Of a stretch of 64,000 nt of DNA, positions 35,479 to 44,128 are shown piece by piece (position 1 is the stretch's first letter; each line of letters opens with the position of its first letter). The stretch is taken from NCBI GenBank assembly GCA_947474065.1, contig CANJHD010000005.1, positions 1 through 64,000 on the forward strand, in the 5' to 3' direction. The position numbers and the translations under genes are program-made. This DNA comes from Planctomycetaceae bacterium. Lineage in GTDB: Bacteria > Planctomycetota > Phycisphaerae > Phycisphaerales > SM1A02. The notes under the pieces were generated by a model. It saw only the letters and a list, made by a program, of their open reading frames with translations, was not told the DNA's origin and made no database searches.

Positions 35479-35988
35479 ATGGACAGTATTGCACTCATTC
35501 GTGAAACGCACACTTGGATGCGTTGGCTCACCGGGCGCACACTCGATGCCGCTGCAGCGTTGCCTGAAGCCAACTTCCGACGGGAATTTCCGATTGGATG
35601 TGGAAGCATTCACGGCACATTGACGCACTTAATTGGAGCGGAGCGGATTTGGATCGGCGCTCTTCAAGGCAATGCTGCCGCAACAATGGCTTCTCCAATG
35701 GAGTTTCCAACCATCTCCGCGATTCGGACGGCGTGGCCGTTGATCCGCGGGCGGTGGGATGAATATCTCCATCAATTGACGGACGCCGAATGCAATCGCG
35801 TCATCATCCGCGTTCGAGATGGCAAAGAGTTCCGCCAGCTCGCCCGCGATGTCTTGGTGCAACTGCCAACACATGCGCTGTATCACAACGCACAGATTTC
35901 ATTCATGTTCCGACAGATGGGGCACTCGCTTCCAGACTCAAGTTGGATCCTGTGGCGGCGCGAACAACTCGCGCAAGCAACGCCATGA
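35479..35988 (+). CDS. DinB-family (DinB/YfiT-like) metal-dependent protein
   Basis: 169 residues of a four-helix-bundle DinB type. The metal-binding histidines are recognisable in GTLTHLIGAERIWIGAL (first helix pair) and LVQLPTHALYHNAQISFMFRQM (late helix, H-x3-H). This family includes thiol-dependent transferases such as mycothiol and bacillithiol S-transferases, along with many proteins of unknown role; no substrate can be assigned. Its stop overlaps the start of the PLP dehydratase gene by 4 bases, so both are co-translated. Confidence 0.8.
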   Translation: MDSIALIRETHTWMRWLTGRTLDAAAALPEANFRREFPIGCGSIHGTLTHLIGAERIWIGALQGNAAATMASPMEFPTISAIRTAWPLIRGRWDEYLHQLTDAECNRVIIRVRDGKEFRQLARDVLVQLPTHALYHNAQISFMFRQMGHSLPDSSWILWRREQLAQATP

Positions 35989-36965
35989 GTAAGCCGGATA
36001 GCCCGTACGCAATCACTCTCGCGGATGTCACTGCGGCAGCCGATCGGATCGCGTCGCACGTGTGGCGAACGCCAGCTATCGACAGTGATGCACTGCGAGA
36101 GTTAACCGGGCGAACAGTGGTATTGAAGTGCGAGTCCATGCAGCGCACCGGTAGTTTCAAAATTCGCGGCGCAACCAACGCGGTTCGCAGCATTCTGGAG
36201 GGGGATGCCCCGCGCGGCGTAGTCACTCATAGTTCAGGCAATCACGCATTAGCGCTTGCTACAGCAGCGGCGGAGCGAAGCATGCCCGCTCACGTCGTTA
36301 TGCCTGAAAACGCCTCGCCATCCAAGCGCGCAGCAGTCGTGCGAGCAGGCGCGCATGTGGTCACCTGTGGAAATTCTGGAGCAGAGCGCGAGGCGATGGC
36401 TGCCGAAGTTCAGGCGCGCACTGGGGCCACTATGGTGCCCCCCTTTGACCACCCATGGGTCATGGCTGGACAGGGAACAATCGCACTGGAAATTCTGGAG
36501 CAGATTCCGAACGCCGGCACGCTGGTGATTCCCGTCGGCGGCGGCGGCATGCTTGCCGGAATGGCGATCGCTGCTCGTGCTTTGCGACCAGACATTCGAA
36601 TCATTGGCGCGGAACCAGAACTCGCCGGTGATGCCGCCGAGTCGAAGCGCACCGGAAGGCGTGCTCCGCAACGACCGCCCGTGACTATTGCCGATGGTCT
36701 GCGAACATCGCTTGGTGAACTCACGTTCCCCGTCATCCGAGATCTTGTGGATGACATTGCGCTGGTTTCTGAGGACGAGATCATTGCCGCCATGCGCATC
36801 ATCTTCACGCGCGCCCAGTTGGTCATTGAGCCAAGCGCAGCAGTGGGTGTTGCGGCAATCCTCGCTGGTCGTACTGGGGGCAGCATGAACACCCCCACCG
36901 TGTGTGTCCTCTGCGGAGGAAATGTTGATTTGATGCATCTGCCGTGGTCGGCGCTGCCAACCTGA
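35985..36965 (+). CDS. PLP-dependent threonine/serine dehydratase (or serine racemase-like)
   Basis: 326 residues, lacking the C-terminal ACT-like regulatory domain of biosynthetic IlvA, so catabolic TdcB or serine racemase type. The PLP Lys lies in RTGSFKIRGATNAV; the substrate loop is SSGNHALALATAA; the phosphate-binding Gly loop is GGGGMLAGMAIAAR. Also EPSAAVGVAAILAG and CVLCGGNVD near the end. Expected reaction: Thr or Ser to the oxo acid plus ammonia. The ATG at 35985 overlaps the DinB-like stop; a longer upstream frame lies within that gene in another reading frame. Confidence 0.88.
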   Translation: MSKPDSPYAITLADVTAAADRIASHVWRTPAIDSDALRELTGRTVVLKCESMQRTGSFKIRGATNAVRSILEGDAPRGVVTHSSGNHALALATAAAERSMPAHVVMPENASPSKRAAVVRAGAHVVTCGNSGAEREAMAAEVQARTGATMVPPFDHPWVMAGQGTIALEILEQIPNAGTLVIPVGGGGMLAGMAIAARALRPDIRIIGAEPELAGDAAESKRTGRRAPQRPPVTIADGLRTSLGELTFPVIRDLVDDIALVSEDEIIAAMRIIFTRAQLVIEPSAAVGVAAILAGRTGGSMNTPTVCVLCGGNVDLMHLPWSALPT

Positions 36966-36979
36966 CCGCTGCGGCGAAC

Positions 36980-38017
36980 TCAACCCCAATGCGAGAGAAG
37001 CAAACCAAGGTCCGCACCATTCGTGGTGCCGTCGTTGTTCAAATCCGTTGCTCCTGATTGACCCCAACCCGAAAGCAGCAATCCCAGATCGGCTCCATCC
37101 ACAACCCCATTGCCATTGATATCGCCAACGATCGGGGCGGGGATTCCATTCATGACCAAGCTGGAAGTTCCAACGGTGGCGCTTGTTCCATCGGAGAACG
37201 TGCCACTGATGAGTAGGTGCGCCACTTGGCCGGAAGGAAAGATGGTTGGGAGGTCAAACGGCGCACTTACCAACGGCGGGGGCGCGGGAACTGGCACCGT
37301 CTCATTGATGGAACCCTGCGACGTGAGGCTGATGGTGTTGCCAACGATGGTGAATGTCCCAGTCAAAGCCATTGCCGCGGGCGCGCTATTGGTAAATGGC
37401 TGCGCAAGCGCCGTCCCGGTCACTGATACCGTCACTGGAACGGTCACGGCAAACGCCCATGTTCCGTCCGTATTCGGTGTTGCGGCACCAATCGCAGGAC
37501 CAGACTGCGTGGCAGTCGCCGCGGTCAATGATCCGCTATCAACCGGAATATCCACATTGGTCAATCCAATGAAAGTCGACGTTGGCTGCACAGTGTGAAA
37601 CGATGAGTAAGTGAGGAGCATCGATGTGCTGATCGTTCCGGTCTGACCAGCGAGCGTGTCGACGATAAGGTTCGTGACATCAACAATGCCTGTTGCTGGA
37701 TTGAAGCCGAACTGAAACGCTCCCGTTGGGTGCGTATTAGTAATGTTCACCTTTGGCTTCACCGTGGATGAGAATGGAATCGCGTTATTGCCGGAGCCAC
37801 CAAAGAGGCCGGGCAGCGTGCGCGTGCCGGTTTCGTTGGTGACTGCAACGTAATTTCCAATCCAAGTACCAGCAAGCGGAATTTGAATAAGCGTCTGTTG
37901 CGAGTAGGTACTCGCCGGTGCAACAGTGCAATTCCATCTCGTCTCGGTCGCGTTGGCGGAACTACCGGCAATGAACAGAATGCCAGTGACAATCGCGGTT
38001 GACAGCATCTTGGTCAT
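36980..38017 (-). CDS. Secreted protein with dockerin-like C-terminus
   Basis: 345 residues with a signal peptide (MTKMLSTAIVTGILFIAGSSANA). The body is rich in Thr/Val/Asn and beta-like; I recognise no family. The last ~50 residues hold two EF-hand-like loops, GDINGNGVVDGADLGLLLSG and DLNNDGTTNGADLGLLLSHW. Each has the calcium-loop Asp/Asn pattern followed by the GADLGLLL helix of dockerin type I-like domains widespread in Phycisphaerae. The next gene upstream on the same strand carries the same domain. It is tail to tail with the dehydratase gene (14-base gap). Confidence 0.85.
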   Translation of the reverse strand: MTKMLSTAIVTGILFIAGSSANATETRWNCTVAPASTYSQQTLIQIPLAGTWIGNYVAVTNETGTRTLPGLFGGSGNNAIPFSSTVKPKVNITNTHPTGAFQFGFNPATGIVDVTNLIVDTLAGQTGTISTSMLLTYSSFHTVQPTSTFIGLTNVDIPVDSGSLTAATATQSGPAIGAATPNTDGTWAFAVTVPVTVSVTGTALAQPFTNSAPAAMALTGTFTIVGNTISLTSQGSINETVPVPAPPPLVSAPFDLPTIFPSGQVAHLLISGTFSDGTSATVGTSSLVMNGIPAPIVGDINGNGVVDGADLGLLLSGWGQSGATDLNNDGTTNGADLGLLLSHWG

Positions 38018-38075
38018 AAGGGAAACCTAGCACGAATCTTCAGAAAATCCAACAATAGGGGTGCACTGAGGTTAA

Positions 38076-40466
38076 TCAGATCGGCCCTGCTTGCGACCAA
38101 AGCCCCAGCAGCAGCCCTAGATCCGCACCATTCACCTGCCCATCGAAGTTCAGATCGCCAATACGCGGGTGCGGTGTTCCGAACACACCCAACAGAATTC
38201 CCAAGTCTGCGCCATTTACAAACCCATCCTGGTTGAGATCAGCTAGCGGAGGGCATGAGAGGCAATCATGCCGGAGCCAATAGTTGTTTCCATCAAATCC
38301 TGGAAGCACTGGCGGATCATCGGGTGGCGGAGGATTTGCGGGGTCTGGTTCGGTGCACGGCTCGCCGCTTCGAATTGGACCAACATCCATCCCCAATGTA
38401 ACCACCGCATACCACGGTCCACCAATGATCGTTGCTTGTTGCACAATTGGCGCGCATCGACCACCGAACATGATCGTACGAGTCTCCAGCGGACCACTCA
38501 TGGGTCCGCGCATCAGGTGCAATTCGGCAGGGAATTCCGCATCAAGCGTAAGGCGAATGTCTCGTGAGCCAGTGCTGCCCCCGAGTGCGTACCAATCTGT
38601 ATCGCGCGGTGAACCAGTGGTGCAAGACCCCGCAACGGTCTGACCCGCTAGCAATTGCGAGACGAATCCGAATCGCGTGGCGCCGTCATTTGTGTGTAGA
38701 TAGCAGATCTCGTCGTTTGGTCGCGCGCCGATAGGAATGGTGATCGTGCAAGGCGGGAGGCCACACAACGCAGCGGCTCGGGCAACGCACACCCAATCCC
38801 ACGTTGCGCCATCGCAGTATCCATCAAGAGGCGTGACACGACCGCAGCAATCCGGATCCTCACAGCCAGGATCTGCGTGCACAACATTGCATGGACCATA
38901 TGCAGGGCATACGAGACCATTGCATTCCGCGTCGGCAAGGTCAACGCACACTTGATCCCATTTCACTGTGCAACAATCGGGGGCCAGGCTGCACACTGCA
39001 TCACAGCACGGCGTGGTGAAGCAGCCCGGATTCGCATGCACCTCATCGCATCGACCACCGCCGCCACTCGGCCCGCATGCGGGCGGCGGAACGAGCGACG
39101 CTGTGGCAGGCAATGCGCCCGGATCAGGACCAAATCCTGCTAATTGGCGCGCAATGATGCACGCCGGGGAATCACCAACGGGGTACTCCGTCGCCACGAC
39201 CGCTAGCTCGGATTTCGTCACCTTCTGATGTTCACTAGTAAATGCACCGCCACCGCAACTGCGGAGATTTCGATAACCAAGCGCATAGTGACCCGCAATA
39301 TCAGCTTCGATCAGATCAAGATCGCAATCGCCATCGATATTCACTGCCAGAAAGTGCCGTGCAAACCCGGAGTAATCAAGTGAAACTGCCGCCGCGAACG
39401 CGATGCCTGCCGACGTAGAGTCGTTTCGCCACACCAATATGTTTCCGCTTAGCGCTGTGCTTGTGACAGCGTCAAGGTCGCCGTCGCCATCAAAGTCCGC
39501 GAGCAGCGCACCCCAGTGATAGCCGCCCGCTATTTCTCCTGCCTTTACAGCACTTCCAAATCCGCCTGCGCCGTCATTGCGAAAAATCACCAAAGGCTGC
39601 GCAGGTCCCGTGGACAAGAGTGGCGCAAGAATGTCCAAGTCCCCATCACCGTCTACATCACCAATATCGAAGGCGACTACTGCCGGCTGGGAAACATTTT
39701 GAAAGTCTGGTGCAAGCCAAGAAACTGGCGGACGAAAGGTCCCATCCGCCTGCCCAAAGAACACATCGAAGCGCCGCGTTCCGATACACCCTACAACCAG
39801 ATCAGTGCGACCGTCGGCGTTGCAATCACCAGCGAGTACATCTTGCGGCCCCGGGGAACTTCCGCTCCATCCGTCTACTCGGATGCGCTGCGAGACGACA
39901 AAGTTCCCGGTACCGCTATTGATAAGGATCTCAATGTGCTCACTCCCAAAGCAGGAAACTGCGAAATCAGTATCACCATCGCCGTCAAAGTCGCCTTTGG
40001 CGATTGACCTCGGCTCACGATCGAGTTGTATGAGTTCCGCTGCCCCCATGAGTCCGCTTGCAGCGCGACGCATCACCTGCAATCGCCCTGAATATGAACG
40101 AATCACGAGCACCAACTCATCTGCACCATCACCATTGATGTCGGCGGCGATTGCATCATCAACTTGACCATCAACAACGATGGTCTGCAATGGGCCCGGG
40201 GTGCCATCTGCATTGATAGCGCACCAGTTGAGTAACTTTGCAATATCTCGGCCAGGTAGGACCAAGTCTTTCTTCCCATCGCCGTCCATGTCAAACAACC
40301 GGGCGCGTGTCGGATAGTGCGACGGAGTGCACTCAACATAAAAGTCGGGTTCAGCAAAGACGATCTCTGCATGCGATGCTGGCGCGATCCACGCAAACGT
40401 CGCCACTGCGATCAATTCGCAAGCGGAGCGCCATTGGTAAGGGAGTCTCTGCAATTTCGTAATCAT
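38076..40466 (-). CDS. Secreted FG-GAP/VCBS-repeat protein with Cys-rich repeats and dockerin-like end
   Basis: About 796 residues from the ATG at 40466; the frame runs 20 codons further upstream. After a signal segment ending ASHA come about seven FG-GAP-like calcium repeats (for example MDGDGKKDLVLPG, FDGDGDTDFAVSC, VDGDGDLDILAP, FDGDGDLDAVTST), a likely beta-propeller. Two tandem Cys-rich units of ~48 residues follow (H-A-N/D-P-G-C ... CC ... W-D-x-V-C-V ... C), probably disulfide-stabilised. A beta-rich domain and a dockerin-like pair (NQDGFVNGADLGILLG, NFDGQVNGADLGLLLG) end the protein. The role is unknown; extracellular binding is inferred. Confidence 0.87.
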   Translation of the reverse strand: MITKLQRLPYQWRSACELIAVATFAWIAPASHAEIVFAEPDFYVECTPSHYPTRARLFDMDGDGKKDLVLPGRDIAKLLNWCAINADGTPGPLQTIVVDGQVDDAIAADINGDGADELVLVIRSYSGRLQVMRRAASGLMGAAELIQLDREPRSIAKGDFDGDGDTDFAVSCFGSEHIEILINSGTGNFVVSQRIRVDGWSGSSPGPQDVLAGDCNADGRTDLVVGCIGTRRFDVFFGQADGTFRPPVSWLAPDFQNVSQPAVVAFDIGDVDGDGDLDILAPLLSTGPAQPLVIFRNDGAGGFGSAVKAGEIAGGYHWGALLADFDGDGDLDAVTSTALSGNILVWRNDSTSAGIAFAAAVSLDYSGFARHFLAVNIDGDCDLDLIEADIAGHYALGYRNLRSCGGGAFTSEHQKVTKSELAVVATEYPVGDSPACIIARQLAGFGPDPGALPATASLVPPPACGPSGGGGRCDEVHANPGCFTTPCCDAVCSLAPDCCTVKWDQVCVDLADAECNGLVCPAYGPCNVVHADPGCEDPDCCGRVTPLDGYCDGATWDWVCVARAAALCGLPPCTITIPIGARPNDEICYLHTNDGATRFGFVSQLLAGQTVAGSCTTGSPRDTDWYALGGSTGSRDIRLTLDAEFPAELHLMRGPMSGPLETRTIMFGGRCAPIVQQATIIGGPWYAVVTLGMDVGPIRSGEPCTEPDPANPPPPDDPPVLPGFDGNNYWLRHDCLSCPPLADLNQDGFVNGADLGILLGVFGTPHPRIGDLNFDGQVNGADLGLLLGLWSQAGPI

Positions 40467-40575
40467 GCGTCGATTCAATGCTGGCGGGTACGGTCGCTCT
40501 TTTCGTGCCGGACGCGTCGTTCGCACGCGTCGCGCTATTCACCTGAACGGATCGCCTGTACTACGAATCAGGAAC

Positions 40576-43200
40576 TCACTTCGTTCGCGTGGCTGGTGCT
40601 TCTTTCGCAGGCAATTTCGCAATCATTTCATCCACCTTCGCCAACCGCTGGCGATGCCGGTCGACATTGGGCTCCAACAACGTCAGCGCCTGAATATGCA
40701 ACCGCGCGGTCGACAAATCTCCTGCTTCAACGGCAATTGCGGCCACGAATTCCCGTGCCGCAGGGTCATACGCCCTAATTCTCGCCGCTTTGGTGGCATG
40801 TTCAAGCGCCAAAGGCAGATTCTTCCACGCCCGCTCTATGCGTGCCAGTTCCATGGCAAAATTGGCGTCATTATCGGAGTAACTGTCGAGCATCTCCAGA
40901 TGCGGCACTGCCGCCGACGAGTCACCAGCTGCCAGTGCCGCCTTGGCTAACACGCGGTGCGGCCATGGGTCGATCGGGCGACGGGCGGAGTAGGCAGCCA
41001 AACGCTCAAGCGTTGCGGCGTCGGGGGCAGGATCACCCTTCAGACGTCGCCGCAGCCAGAGCTCCAGAAGGTCTGGATGCGCCGGATATTTGACGAGTAG
41101 CGCATCAAGCCGCGCAGCATCAATTTCCACCGCTCCTTCTGCAGCGCCAGTTTCCGCGCGGACCTCATCAACCATCATCGCCATTGACGGCTCGGCCAGC
41201 ATGCCCCAGGAGCGCAAATCTTTTTCTGCATACGCCCCGAAGCGCTTCATGAATTCCGCCCTATCAACCTGAAGTACATCAGCAAATGCCGTGCCCTCCA
41301 CTGTGCCATCGCGGTACAGCGCAAGCAACTTGAGAATCGCATCGCGTCCCCATTGCTTCTCAATGAATTCCACCATCCACGCGCCCTGCGCATATGCCTG
41401 TGTTCGATCTGTCTTCTTCTTTGGCCGCACAAATGCCTGATTAATGGAGTCGAGGTCAAAGAGTGTTCCCGAATCAAATGCTTGCGCTAAGAGCAACACG
41501 CTGTCCCATGAACGCGGTCGCGTTTCCAAGTGTGTGGCAAGTGCTTCAGTAAACCAATGCGGAATACGGTTGCGCGTCTGCTCCAGTGTCACCGTGTGGA
41601 CATACTCGTGCCGCAATACTTCTAACCAGTCAAATGTGCCAAGATGCAATTGCGGAGCGCCCTCGCGCGGTGCTTCCAGTGCGATAAGCGGGCCAGTGCT
41701 TGCTGCAATCGTATGAATCCACGGCATTCCTGTAATGCGAACAGCAAAGCTCTTGTGATCTGGATGCAGTTCAATGATTGTTGGACGACCAGGCACATGC
41801 CCGAGCCATCCTGTGATATCTCCGTGCATCGCATCAAGCGCTGCGGGCATCCACGCAGCAAGCGCCTCGTCAATTCCCGGCTTGCAACGCACCACAAAGT
41901 GCTTCCCGTCGAAGTGCTTCCAGTCCGCCAAGGCCTCTGCAAGTGTCAAGCTATGCCTCGCTCGCTGATCGAACGCGTCAAGAGACACCGCGAGGCGCAG
42001 TGCTTTAAGGGCTTCCGCATCGCGGCCAGCCTGCATTTCAAGCAGACCAAGTTCCGCGACCGGCGCGCTCCATCCCGGCGCACGCTTCGCTGCCTCACCA
42101 AGTGCGGTGGACGCTTCTTCGTACTGCCGCGCGAGCGCTAAGAATCTTCCAGCTTCATATTGCCCCAATGGAGAGCCCGGCATCAACCGATCCAATTCGG
42201 CAAGCCGTGCTGCGAGCGCCGTCATATCGAAGCGCATGCCATCCGCTGCAGCGCGCAACGCAAGTGCTTGGCGATGCCCCGGGAAGCGGGCGAGCAATGG
42301 GTCGAGCACGGCGATGGCAGCGGCAGCGTCGCGCGACTGAAGCGCAGACTCCGCGTCAAGGAGCGATGCCTTTGGATCGGTGCGATTGATAGCGCGCAAA
42401 TGTGTTGCCGCCTGACGCGCACCGTCAAAGTCAAAGGTCTGGACAGCAACGCGACCAAGCAGTTGAAGTGCCTCACCGCTGCGCAGATCGCGACCGAGCG
42501 CTTCCTGCAATGCAGCGACGCCATCTTCAAATCGCTCTTTCTCCACGAGAAATCGCCCCTCAAGCAGCCGAGGCCGTGGATCGAGCTGATCGGCATCACG
42601 AAGTTTCGCAAGTGCATCCAGCATCGACTGCCAGTCGCGCGAAGGTCGACCTTCCAAACGCGCGAGCAAAGCGGTGGCTTCGATGGCATCCATTCGTTCA
42701 TCACGCGTAGCGCCATCCCGCTCCCCTGCCGTCTTTGCCGCGCGCGCGGCTGCAGTGCCGTCCGCCGTGCGACCAAGCGCATCAAGTGCTAACGCGCGCA
42801 TGAGTAAACCTCGAGAATCTGTGGAACTTTCGACTGCAGAGAGTGCATCTTGTGGTCGCCCTGCTGCAACCATTGCTTCTGCGCGGACTGCAGCAGGAGC
42901 GGCAGGATCAGCAAGCGCAGGAGAGTCGAAGTCGGCAATAGCGAGCGCCGCCCGGGCCCGATCAGCAGGCGTAAGCAGATCACCTTCGTCCCATGTGCCG
43001 TGCCGCAAGCGGAGTGCCGCGCGTTCAGAATCGGTAATGGCCGGGCTCTGCAGCGCAAGGCGAACTGCCGGCGATAGTTCCACTTTGGGCGGCACGGCCT
43101 GCGCATGCACGAAGCGCGCGCACACGATCGCCGCGAGTAACGCCAAACCACGCAGCAGCACCAATGATGCGCGCGGCGATTGTGCGCGCGTCATGTTCAC
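40576..43200 (-). CDS. Secreted TPR protein with gluzincin (peptidase MA-like) domain
   Basis: 874 residues with a signal peptide (LLRGLALLAAIVCARFVHA). TPR-like helices fill the first ~430 residues. A zinc-peptidase domain follows, with HEYVH in EVLRHEYVHTVTLEQ and a third ligand Glu in PHWFTEALATHLE, the HExxH + E pattern of the peptidase MA family (PF13485). More TPR-like helices follow to the end. Substrate unknown. Its ATG overlaps by 4 bases the stop of the LolA-like gene upstream, so both are translated together. Confidence 0.82.
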   Translation of the reverse strand: MNMTRAQSPRASLVLLRGLALLAAIVCARFVHAQAVPPKVELSPAVRLALQSPAITDSERAALRLRHGTWDEGDLLTPADRARAALAIADFDSPALADPAAPAAVRAEAMVAAGRPQDALSAVESSTDSRGLLMRALALDALGRTADGTAAARAAKTAGERDGATRDERMDAIEATALLARLEGRPSRDWQSMLDALAKLRDADQLDPRPRLLEGRFLVEKERFEDGVAALQEALGRDLRSGEALQLLGRVAVQTFDFDGARQAATHLRAINRTDPKASLLDAESALQSRDAAAAIAVLDPLLARFPGHRQALALRAAADGMRFDMTALAARLAELDRLMPGSPLGQYEAGRFLALARQYEEASTALGEAAKRAPGWSAPVAELGLLEMQAGRDAEALKALRLAVSLDAFDQRARHSLTLAEALADWKHFDGKHFVVRCKPGIDEALAAWMPAALDAMHGDITGWLGHVPGRPTIIELHPDHKSFAVRITGMPWIHTIAASTGPLIALEAPREGAPQLHLGTFDWLEVLRHEYVHTVTLEQTRNRIPHWFTEALATHLETRPRSWDSVLLLAQAFDSGTLFDLDSINQAFVRPKKKTDRTQAYAQGAWMVEFIEKQWGRDAILKLLALYRDGTVEGTAFADVLQVDRAEFMKRFGAYAEKDLRSWGMLAEPSMAMMVDEVRAETGAAEGAVEIDAARLDALLVKYPAHPDLLELWLRRRLKGDPAPDAATLERLAAYSARRPIDPWPHRVLAKAALAAGDSSAAVPHLEMLDSYSDNDANFAMELARIERAWKNLPLALEHATKAARIRAYDPAAREFVAAIAVEAGDLSTARLHIQALTLLEPNVDRHRQRLAKVDEMIAKLPAKEAPATRTK

Positions 43201-44105
43201 GGCATGTTTCCTGCGCCAGGAGCGGCTGCTAGCGGTCGCTCATCAACGCGCCACCCATTCGTTACTTCGGACCCCAAGGAAAGCAACGCGCGTTGCGCGT
43301 CATCGATTCCGCCATTCATCGTCGCCCCACGCAGTGAAACCACAGTCTTTCCAGACTTCCGCTGCGCTTCTACGCCCACCGGCACAAGTGATTCTGCGTC
43401 GTACCACACAGATGCCTCCACAAGGTCTCGATCAGCCATGCCGGGCTTTGGCTTCAAACGTACGCCAACAATCGGGCGCGCGGATTTCAGAAGAAGCGCT
43501 GAATTTGGCGCAGTAGCCAACGATGCATCGAAACGCGCCAGCACGTCAGCACGACGCTGCCCGATCGGAAGCGGCACCGGACCCTCGCCCGGCTTCAGCG
43601 GGTCGTACTGCTCGCCCGCGCGCGCAAGTTGCCGCCGCACCAACGTGCGTTGCTTGAAATCTGCCTCAGTGAGCCAGCCATCCGCGTAAATGTATCGAAC
43701 CGGTCGTTCATCCATGCGACCGCTTCCATCGATGAATTTCTCGAACACCACAGCGAACCGTCGCGTTGACGGCTTTCCTTCGTCTTGCACGAACACCACT
43801 TGCCCCAAGCGCCGCTCGGTATCGCCCGTGACATCATCGGTGGTCTCAAGTGTGATATTCGCGCGAAAGTCCCGAAGTGAATCGGAAGTGCGCTCAACTG
43901 CGACGAGCAGTGCGTCTGCATCTGCAAATCTCGGTGATGCTTGCGTTTCAGGTGCACTCGGTGCATCGGGCACGCGCTGCTTCGGCACGGATGGAACTTC
44001 AGTCTCGGGCACTGGCGGCGCAACAACTGACCACGAAACAACGGCCAGGGCACATGTTGCCACCTTCACCGAATGACCAAGAAAGAGCTGCTTCAGACAT
44101 GTCAT
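43197..44105 (-). CDS. LolA/LolB-like exported protein
   Basis: About 302 residues from the ATG at 44105; a TTG at 44132 would add nine. A signal-like segment (MTCLKQLFLGHSVKVATCALAVVSWSVVA) precedes a Pro-rich linker. The domain starts ADALLVAVERTSDSLRDFRA and contains strands such as RRFAVVFEKFIDG, PVRYIYADGWLTEADFKQRT and DLVEASVWYDAESLVPVGVE. This resembles the curved beta-sheet fold of lipoprotein carriers and planctomycete LolA-like proteins; the assignment is by pattern, not motif. It is coupled to the TPR peptidase gene downstream and follows ribBA with a 23-base gap. Confidence 0.6.
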   Translation of the reverse strand: MTCLKQLFLGHSVKVATCALAVVSWSVVAPPVPETEVPSVPKQRVPDAPSAPETQASPRFADADALLVAVERTSDSLRDFRANITLETTDDVTGDTERRLGQVVFVQDEGKPSTRRFAVVFEKFIDGSGRMDERPVRYIYADGWLTEADFKQRTLVRRQLARAGEQYDPLKPGEGPVPLPIGQRRADVLARFDASLATAPNSALLLKSARPIVGVRLKPKPGMADRDLVEASVWYDAESLVPVGVEAQRKSGKTVVSLRGATMNGGIDDAQRALLSLGSEVTNGWRVDERPLAAAPGAGNMP

Positions 44106-44128
44106 GAGCCAAACGATACGCGCCTCGG

